From the NCBI GenBank assembly GCA_018823325.1, contig JAHJIJ010000030.1, positions 186,001 to 250,000 on the forward strand: DNA of 64,000 nucleotides. Reading direction: 5' to 3'. The translations under genes and the position numbers were made by a program. Shown in pieces: positions 58,384 to 64,000 of the stretch. The DNA comes from Alphaproteobacteria bacterium (GTDB lineage Bacteria; Pseudomonadota; Alphaproteobacteria; Sphingomonadales; Sphingomonadaceae). Positions within the stretch are counted from its first letter, which is position 1; each line of letters begins with the position of its first letter. The notes under the pieces were generated by a model. It saw only the letters and a list, made by a program, of their open reading frames with translations, was not told the origin of the DNA and did no database searches.

Positions 58384-59066
58384 TGGGCAAGCGCATTTCC
58401 ATGAGCGAGGCCGATCATCGCATCGTGACGGACGCCGTCGCGAAAGCCGAGCAGCAGACCGATGCCGAGATCGTCACGATCGTCGCGCGCCGGTCGGATG
58501 CCTATCATGATGTCGGGCTGCACTGGTCCTTGCTGTTCATGCTGCTTGTGCCGCTGATCGCAGCGGCGTTTCCGGTCGATTACGAGGCAGCGCTCATCTG
58601 GCTCTTGGGCGGGTGGAGCCTTGAACTGCCCCGGCACATGCTGTTCCTGCTGATGTTCGGGCAGATGTGCCTGCACTTCCTGATCATGCGCTATTTGCTC
58701 GCCATTCCGTCGCTGCGCATGCTGGTAACACCCGGCGCCACCAAATCGCGGCGGGTGCGGCGGCGCGCGCTGCTGCTCTTCCGCACAGCGGCCGAGGCCC
58801 GGACAGCGCGGCTGACCGGCATGCTGCTCTATCTCTCGCTCGATGAGCACCGTGCGGAAATCGTGGCGGACGAGGCCATTGCCTCCAAAGTCGCGCCGGA
58901 AGTCTGGGGCGAGGCCATGGCTGCACTGGTCGAAGAAGTGCGCGCAGGACGCGTTGCGGAGGGCATGGCCCTTGCGATCGGGAAGGCCGCGCCCATTCTC
59001 GCCGAACATTGCCCCAAAAGCGACGCCAATCCCAATGAACTCCCGGACCGGCTGATCGAACTGTGA
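58383..59066 (+). CDS. TPM-domain protein with internal membrane helices
   Basis: The protein has 227 residues. The TPM domain is split: an N-terminal part (VTDAVAKAEQQTDAEIVTIV), two to three membrane helices (LHWSLLFMLLVPLIAAAF, HMLFLLMFGQMCLHFLIM), then the rest (LTGMLLYLSLDEHRAEIVAD, LVEEVRAGRVAEGMALAI). ATG overlaps the previous stop by 1 bp. The second TPM protein of the lemA operon. Confidence 0.85.
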   Translation: MGKRISMSEADHRIVTDAVAKAEQQTDAEIVTIVARRSDAYHDVGLHWSLLFMLLVPLIAAAFPVDYEAALIWLLGGWSLELPRHMLFLLMFGQMCLHFLIMRYLLAIPSLRMLVTPGATKSRRVRRRALLLFRTAAEARTARLTGMLLYLSLDEHRAEIVADEAIASKVAPEVWGEAMAALVEEVRAGRVAEGMALAIGKAAPILAEHCPKSDANPNELPDRLIEL

Positions 59067-59617
59067 GCGAGACAAGTCCCGAAGACGAGATCCGCTTCCC
59101 CGAGGAAGTGATGTGGGAAGGCCGCTTCATCACGGCCAAGCGACGCGGACGCTGGGAATATGTCTCGCGGTCGCGGGGCATTCGGGCCGCCGTCATTGTC
59201 GCCATCGACGAGAGCGAAGACGGTCGCCACATCCTGCTGGTCGATCAATTCCGCGTACCGCTGGGGCGACGCTGCATCGAACTGCCTGCCGGGCTGGTCG
59301 GCGATGACTCGGCGGAAGAGGCCCCTTCCCTCGCCGCCACGCGCGAGTTGGAGGAGGAAACCGGCTACCGCGCCGGCCGCATGGTCGATCTGGGCGAATA
59401 TTGGAGTTCCCCCGGCATGGTCTCGGAAAGCTTCACGCTGTTCCGCGCGTTCGGCCTGGAGAAAGTCGGCGATGGCGGCGGCGTGCCGGGCGAGGACATC
59501 CGCGTCCACCGCGTCCCGCTCGCGGGCTTTGCCGACTGGATCGCCGCGCGCCGCGCCGAAGGTTTTGCGATGGACGTAAAGCTGCTCACGCTGCTGGGCG
59601 GTGCCTTCATCGCCTGA
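59063..59617 (+). CDS. Nudix hydrolase (ADP-ribose pyrophosphatase-like)
   Basis: The protein has 184 residues. A full Nudix box G-x5-E-x7-REUxEExGU is visible as GDDSAEEAPSLAATRELEEE then TGY. The surroundings (ELPAGLVGDD, EYWSSPGMVSESFTLF) match the ADP-ribose pyrophosphatase group. The start is GTG 59063, overlapping the TPM stop in GTGA. It probably hydrolyses nucleoside-diphosphate sugars. Confidence 0.9.
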   Translation: MSETSPEDEIRFPEEVMWEGRFITAKRRGRWEYVSRSRGIRAAVIVAIDESEDGRHILLVDQFRVPLGRRCIELPAGLVGDDSAEEAPSLAATRELEEETGYRAGRMVDLGEYWSSPGMVSESFTLFRAFGLEKVGDGGGVPGEDIRVHRVPLAGFADWIAARRAEGFAMDVKLLTLLGGAFIA

Positions 59618-59630
59618 GGGCCTCCTTCAC

Positions 59631-59657
59631 CATTCGGGCTGATCCTGTCGAAGCCCG
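59631..59657 (-). repeat. REP-like element, copy at the nudix-trpF gap
   Basis: CATTCGGGCTGATCCTGTCG plus AAGCCCG, which on the minus strand reads like the copies at 6155 and 33070. It lies in the 183-bp gap (59618-59800) before trpF; apart from this, nothing was recognised in the gap. Confidence 0.7.
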
Positions 59658-59800
59658 TCCTTCCCCCTTTGAATGTGGGATGCTTGACCACTAGCCCCGC
59701 AACGCCCATCCGGGTGCGTTGCACTGGCGGCCATCCTCACCTACCTAGCGCGCCAACCGGCTCCGAATTGCCGGTCACGCTCAACCGGATTCAGCCCGAC

Positions 59801-60445
59801 ATGTTACGCACTGCCATCAAGATCTGCGGGGTCAAGACCGCCCCGGCCATCGACGCAGCCGTAAAGGGTGGCGCGAGCCATGTCGGCCTCAACTATTTCC
59901 CGCCGAGCCCGCGTTATCTGGCGCTGGATCGCGTCGCGCTGATTGCCACGCGCGTGCCTGAGCATGTGAAGCGCGTGGGCGTGCTGGTCGACCCAACGGA
60001 CGACCTCATCGACACGCTCATCGCCGCCGGCGGTATGCAGATCGTGCAGCTTCACGGGCGCGAAACGCCCGAGCGCGCCGCCGCGATCCGCCAGCGCACC
60101 GGCCTTGAAGTGTGGAAAGTCATCTCGGTCAAGACCGCCGCCGATCTCGCCACCGGCAGCTCTTATGCGGGCGCGGCGGACTTCCTGCTCTACGACGCGA
60201 AGACCCCGGACGGCGCGATCCTCCCCGGCGGGATGGGGCTGCGTTTCGACTGGAAATTGCTCGCCGATCATCGCCCACCCATGCCCTGGGGCCTCTCGGG
60301 CGGGCTGGACGCCGAGAATGTCGCGCAGGCCATCCGCCTGACGGGCGCGCCACTCGTAGATGTCTCTTCGGGCATCGAGAGCGCACCGGGCGTCAAGGAT
60401 GTGGACAAGATCGCGGCCTTCTGCAAAGCGGTGAACCAATGTTGA
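59801..60445 (+). CDS. trpF: Phosphoribosylanthranilate isomerase
   Basis: The protein has 214 residues. It carries out the Amadori rearrangement in tryptophan synthesis. KICGVKT with the catalytic Cys9, VGLNYFPPSPRYL, QLHGRETPE, GLSGGLDAENV and VDVSSGIE are the usual blocks of the TIM barrel. The start at 59801 gives MLRTAIKICG; longer readings add a non-family lead. It begins the trpF-trpB-trpA-accD-folC run. Confidence 0.95.
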   Translation: MLRTAIKICGVKTAPAIDAAVKGGASHVGLNYFPPSPRYLALDRVALIATRVPEHVKRVGVLVDPTDDLIDTLIAAGGMQIVQLHGRETPERAAAIRQRTGLEVWKVISVKTAADLATGSSYAGAADFLLYDAKTPDGAILPGGMGLRFDWKLLADHRPPMPWGLSGGLDAENVAQAIRLTGAPLVDVSSGIESAPGVKDVDKIAAFCKAVNQC

Positions 60446-60541
60446 CGTCGCCTGCATCCGCCGCGCGCATCGGGACACGATGGCGCTGATCGCTCGAACC
60501 ATTCGATGCGACCGGACCCCTGTGACCAAGAGAGAAGCACC

Positions 60542-61786
60542 GTGACAGCTGCAACCACCCTCCCCAACTCCCTGCGCGCCCTGCCCGACGAGCGCGGCCA
60601 TTTCGGCCAGTTCGGGGGACGTTATGTCGCCGAAACGCTGATGCCGCTCATCCTCGATCTTGAGCGGGAGTATCGCGCCGCCAAGGAAGACCCCGCCTTC
60701 GAGGCCGAGTTCAACGGCCTGATGACGCATTATGTCGGCCGTCCCTCCCCGCTCTATTATGCCGAGCGGCTGACGGCTTATTATCGCGAGCGCGCCAAGC
60801 CCGGTTTCGGCGCGAAAATCTATTTCAAGCGCGAGGAGCTCAATCACACCGGCGCGCACAAGATCAACAATTGCATCGGCCAGATCCTGCTTGCCATCCG
60901 CATGGGCAAGACGCGGATCATCGCCGAGACCGGCGCCGGCCAGCATGGCGTGGCGACCGCGACGGTCTGCGCGCGCTTCGGCCTGCCCTGCACCATCTTC
61001 ATGGGCGCGAAGGACATCGAGCGGCAGCAGCCCAATGTGTTCCGCATGAAGCTGCTCGGCGCGGAAGTGCGCCCCGTCACCAGCGGCTCGCAAAGCCTCA
61101 AGGACGCGATGAACGAAGCGCTGCGCGACTGGGTCGCGACGGTGGAGAACACCTTCTACATCATCGGCACCGCCGCCGGCCCGCACCCCTATCCCGAGCT
61201 GGTGCGCGATTTCCAGAGCGTGATCGGCAAGGAAACCCGCGAGCAGATGCTGGCCGCCGAGGGACGCCTGCCCGATCTGCTGATTGCGGCAGTGGGCGGC
61301 GGCTCCAATGCCATCGGCATGTTCCACCCCTTCCTCGACGATCCGGACGTGGCCATGGTCGGCACCGAGGCGGCCGGTCACGGCATCGATACGGACAAGC
61401 ATGCCGCGAGCCTCACCGGCGGCAAGCCCGGCATCCTCCACGGCAACAAGACCTATCTGCTGCAGGATGAGGACGGCCAGATCACCGAGGCGCATTCGAT
61501 CTCGGCGGGCCTCGATTATCCGGGCATCGGCCCCGAGCACAGCTGGCTGCACGAAAGCGGCCGCGTGCGCTATGTGCCGATCACCGATGTGCAGGCGCTC
61601 GACGCGTTCCAGCTCTGCTCACAGCAGGAAGGCATCATCCCCGCCCTCGAAAGCGCCCACGCCCTCGCCGCGCTGGAAAGCGAAGCGACAGCGCTGCCGC
61701 AGGACAAGCTCATCGTCGTCAACGTCTCCGGACGCGGCGACAAGGACATCTTCACTGTGGCGCAGGCGCTGGGAGCGAAGATATGA
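60542..61786 (+). CDS. trpB: Tryptophan synthase beta chain
   Basis: The protein has 414 residues. The PLP-binding lysine is Lys107 (HTGAHKINN), with [10 protein letters not shown] and [10 protein letters not shown] as phosphate-binding loops and [17 protein letters not shown] near the end ([14 protein letters not shown]). It joins indole with serine. The start is GTG 60542, after GAGAAG; residues read upstream of it are not family-like. 96 bp separate it from trpF; it overlaps trpA by 4 bp. Confidence 0.96.
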   Translation: MTAATTLPNSLRALPDERGHFGQFGGRYVAETLMPLILDLEREYRAAKEDPAFEAEFNGLMTHYVGRPSPLYYAERLTAYYRERAKPGFGAKIYFKREELNHTGAHKINNCIGQILLAIRMGKTRIIAETGAGQHGVATATVCARFGLPCTIFMGAKDIERQQPNVFRMKLLGAEVRPVTSGSQSLKDAMNEALRDWVATVENTFYIIGTAAGPHPYPELVRDFQSVIGKETREQMLAAEGRLPDLLIAAVGGGSNAIGMFHPFLDDPDVAMVGTEAAGHGIDTDKHAASLTGGKPGILHGNKTYLLQDEDGQITEAHSISAGLDYPGIGPEHSWLHESGRVRYVPITDVQALDAFQLCSQQEGIIPALESAHALAALESEATALPQDKLIVVNVSGRGDKDIFTVAQALGAKI

Positions 61787-62592
61787 GCCGCCTCACCTCC
61801 ACCTTTGCCCGCACGCGCGCTGAAGGCCGTGCCGCGCTTGTCACCTTCGTCACTGGCGGCGATCCCACGCCCGCTGACACCGTATCCGTGCTCGACGCGC
61901 TCGTCGCGGGCGGTGCGGATGTGATCGAGCTGGGCATGCCCTTCACCGATCCCATGGCGGATGGTCAGGCCATTCAGTCCGCGAATCTGCGCGCGTTGGC
62001 GGCGGGGATCAGCACGGCGAAGATCTTCGAGATCGCCACGGCGTTCCGCGCGCGTCATCCGGAAACGCCGCTGGTGCTTATGGGCTATGCCAACCCGATG
62101 ACCATCCGTGGCGCCGACTGGTTCGCAGGCGAGTGCGCGAAAGCCGGTGTCGATGGCGTGATCTGCGTCGATATTCCGCCCGAGGAAGATGCCGAGCTTG
62201 GCCCGGCGCTGCGCGGCGCGGGCGTGTCCCTCATCCGGCTCGCCACACCGACCACGGATGCTGCGCGCCTGCCTGCTGTGCTGGAGGGCGCCTCGGGCTT
62301 CCTCTATTATGTCTCCGTCGCCGGGATCACCGGGCTGCAGCAGGCCGCGCAGACCAGCATTGAGGCTGCCGTTGCCAAGCTCAAGGCCGCAACCGATCTG
62401 CCCATCGCCGTCGGCTTTGGCGTTCGCACGCCCGAGCAGGCCGCCGCAATTGGCGCCGTGGCCGATGGCGTGGTCGTCGGCTCGGCCATTGTCGATCTCA
62501 TAGCCAAGCATGGCGCCGATGCCGCCGGCCCGGTCCGCGATTTCGTGGCGACCCTGCGCGCCGCGCTCAATGAAAGGGAGAAAGCCGCATGA
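61783..62592 (+). CDS. trpA: Tryptophan synthase alpha chain
   Basis: The protein has 269 residues. It is the TIM barrel that releases indole from indole-glycerol phosphate. The catalytic residues are Glu49 (ELGMPF) and Asp60 ([10 protein letters not shown]). FITAGDP appears here as FVTGGDP, and GFGVRTPEQ lies near the end. ATG overlaps the trpB stop and its own stop overlaps accD, both in ATGA. Confidence 0.96.
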   Translation: MSRLTSTFARTRAEGRAALVTFVTGGDPTPADTVSVLDALVAGGADVIELGMPFTDPMADGQAIQSANLRALAAGISTAKIFEIATAFRARHPETPLVLMGYANPMTIRGADWFAGECAKAGVDGVICVDIPPEEDAELGPALRGAGVSLIRLATPTTDAARLPAVLEGASGFLYYVSVAGITGLQQAAQTSIEAAVAKLKAATDLPIAVGFGVRTPEQAAAIGAVADGVVVGSAIVDLIAKHGADAAGPVRDFVATLRAALNEREKAA

Positions 62593-63443
62593 GCTGGCTC
62601 AACCGCGTCCGCAATGTCCTGCCCTTCATCGCGAAGAAGACGGAGACGCCGGACAATCTCTGGCACAAGTGCACCAGTTGCGGCCAGATGATCTTCCAGA
62701 AGGAGTGGGACGAGAATCTCTCCGTCTGTCCACGCTGCGATCATCATGGCCGGATCGGCCCGCAGACCCGCTTTGCCCATATCTTCGATGACGGCAGCCT
62801 GCGCGTCATCGCCGCACCGCCGGTCAAGGAAGACCCGCTCAAGTTCCGCGATTCCAAGCGCTATACGGATCGGCTGAAGGCCGCCCGCGCGCAAACCGGC
62901 GATCAGGATGCGCTCATCAACGCCTTCGGGCGGATCGAGGGTCAGCCCGCCGTCGTCGGCGTCCAGAACTTCGCCTTCATGGGCGGATCGATGGGCACCG
63001 CCGTCGGCGCGGCATTCGTCGCGGGCGTGCAGGAAGCGATTGCGCAGTCCTGCCCCTACATCATCTTCACCGCGGCGGGCGGCGCGCGGATGCAGGAAGG
63101 CATTCTTTCCCTCATGCAGATGCCCCGCGCGACCGTCGCGGTGCAGCAGCTGCGCGCGGCGGGCCTGCCCTACATCGTCGTGCTGACCGATCCCACGACC
63201 GGCGGCGTGACCGCCAGCTATGCCATGCTCGGCGACATCCAGATCGCCGAGCCCAACGCGCTCATCGCCTTCGCCGGCGCCCGCGTCATCGAGAACACCA
63301 TTCGCGAGAAGCTGCCCGAGGGCTTCCAGCGCGCCGAATATCTGCTTGAGCACGGCATGATTGACATGGTGACGCATCGCAAGGAAATGAAGGCGACGCT
63401 GGCCAAGACGATCGACTATCTGACGGCGAAGCGAGCGGCATAA
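62589..63443 (+). CDS. accD: Acetyl-CoA carboxylase carboxyltransferase beta subunit
   Basis: The protein has 284 residues. It carries the zinc ribbon Cys28, Cys31, Cys47 and Cys50 ([16 protein letters not shown]) and the crotonase-like core ([52 protein letters not shown]). With AccA it transfers CO2 from biotin to acetyl-CoA, making malonyl-CoA. Its coupling to trpA is common in alphaproteobacteria. Confidence 0.96.
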   Translation: MSWLNRVRNVLPFIAKKTETPDNLWHKCTSCGQMIFQKEWDENLSVCPRCDHHGRIGPQTRFAHIFDDGSLRVIAAPPVKEDPLKFRDSKRYTDRLKAARAQTGDQDALINAFGRIEGQPAVVGVQNFAFMGGSMGTAVGAAFVAGVQEAIAQSCPYIIFTAAGGARMQEGILSLMQMPRATVAVQQLRAAGLPYIVVLTDPTTGGVTASYAMLGDIQIAEPNALIAFAGARVIENTIREKLPEGFQRAEYLLEHGMIDMVTHRKEMKATLAKTIDYLTAKRAA

Positions 63444-63538
63444 CAAACCACTGATTTCCGTTCCGTCCGAGACCCATGCCCTGCCCCGGCGGCAGAGCCC
63501 GGCTCTCGCCGGTCGGCAGATGATCCAGAGACCGCGCC

Positions 63539-64000
63539 ATGGCTGACCACGCCGTATCCGATCACCCCGCCGTGCAGGCGCAACTCGATCGCCTGATGGC
63601 GCTCTCGCCGGGGCGGGACGTGCTCGGGCTGGAGCGGATCACCGAGCTGGTCCGTCGCCTGGGCAATCCACATCTGGAGATGCCGCCGGTCTTCCATGTC
63701 GCGGGCACCAACGGCAAGGGATCGACCTGCGCTTATCTGCGCGCCGCGCTGGAAGCGGACGGCAAGAGCGTCCACGTCTTCACGTCGCCGCATCTGGTGC
63801 GGTTCAACGAACGCATCCGCCTGGCGGGCACGCTGATCGACGACGATACGCTCGCCCGCGCGCTGGAGCAGGTGCTGGACGTCGGTGGCGATCTCAATGC
63901 CAGCTTCTTCGAGATCACCACGGCCGCCGCATTCATGCTGTTCGCCACGGTCCCCGCTGACGCCTGCGTGATCGAAGTCGGCCTGGGCGGCCGGCTGGAT
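63539..64000 (+). CDS. folC: Folylpolyglutamate synthase / dihydrofolate synthase (cut by window end)
   Basis: 154 codons are visible. The P-loop GTNGKGST lies at 56-63 (FHVAGTNGKGSTCAYLRAAL), followed by the folate-binding FTSPHLVRFNERI and the IEVGLGGRLD start of the Mur-ligase motif at the window edge. It adds glutamate to folates. No strong ribosome site is seen; 95 bp after accD. It ends outside the window. Confidence 0.94.
   Translation, partial: MADHAVSDHPAVQAQLDRLMALSPGRDVLGLERITELVRRLGNPHLEMPPVFHVAGTNGKGSTCAYLRAALEADGKSVHVFTSPHLVRFNERIRLAGTLIDDDTLARALEQVLDVGGDLNASFFEITTAAAFMLFATVPADACVIEVGLGGRLD

Noticed and set aside
1..64000. CRISPR array or transposon
   Set aside because: No regularly spaced direct repeats, terminal inverted repeats or transposase motifs were found; the only dispersed repeats are the REP-like elements.

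Overview
The window looks like a chromosomal segment of a GC-rich alphaproteobacterium of the order Sphingomonadales. The pointers are a class I lysyl-tRNA synthetase, two RcnB-domain proteins, a PEPxxWA-CTERM protein, an rpmF-plsX-fabH-ihfA-merR operon, a large TonB-dependent receptor, a trpF-trpB-trpA-accD-folC run and a circularly permuted two-piece tmRNA gene. Nearly all of it is compact coding DNA with many 1-4 bp stop/start overlaps, so most genes sit in short operons. No rRNA, CRISPR array, transposase or integrase was seen.

Layout. 1-6100: end of a prolyl oligopeptidase, an orphan [2Fe-2S] hydroxylase subunit, an RcnB / 2-oxoglutarate dioxygenase / RcnB group, a DUF885 peptidase and a small unknown gene. 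6200-13900: lysK, a PilZ protein, a DUF983 membrane protein with a coupled 70-residue protein, a divergent MocR regulator, a DinG-like iron-sulfur helicase overlapping a SixA phosphatase. 13900-20320: merR, ihfA, fabH, plsX, rpmF, a metallo-beta-lactamase hydrolase, a sirtuin, then dapB and nth on the other strand.

20415-24406 is the most unusual part: a phage-derived 'spike plus lysis' cassette (GTA-type spike-base protein, an 839-residue esterase/LamG spike, a one-TM coiled-coil protein, a SAR-type lysozyme, an Rz-like spanin, and an Rz1-like lipoprotein embedded inside rz in another frame). No capsid, terminase or tail genes surround it. It ends next to a tRNA-Thr gene.

24757-32906: a GH115 glucuronidase behind a LacI-type palindrome, a PEP-CTERM protein, and a NodT-MacA-MacB efflux operon. 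33138-37067: ku-mgtC-ligD (non-homologous end joining). 37122-49235: a full type II secretion operon, gspC-D-E-F-G-I-H-J-K-L-M-N plus the prepilin peptidase, all on the minus strand. 49436-56780: a second 2-oxoglutarate dioxygenase, a TonB-dependent receptor preceded by a beta-helix-like lipoprotein, a small helical-repeat protein, the tmRNA gene, a small lipoprotein and mscL. 56924-64000: lemA with two TPM-domain genes and a Nudix hydrolase, then trpF, trpB, trpA, accD and the start of folC.

Coordinates of starts were chosen from Shine-Dalgarno spacing and overlaps; where two starts compete this is stated. Functions come from motif recognition without database searches.
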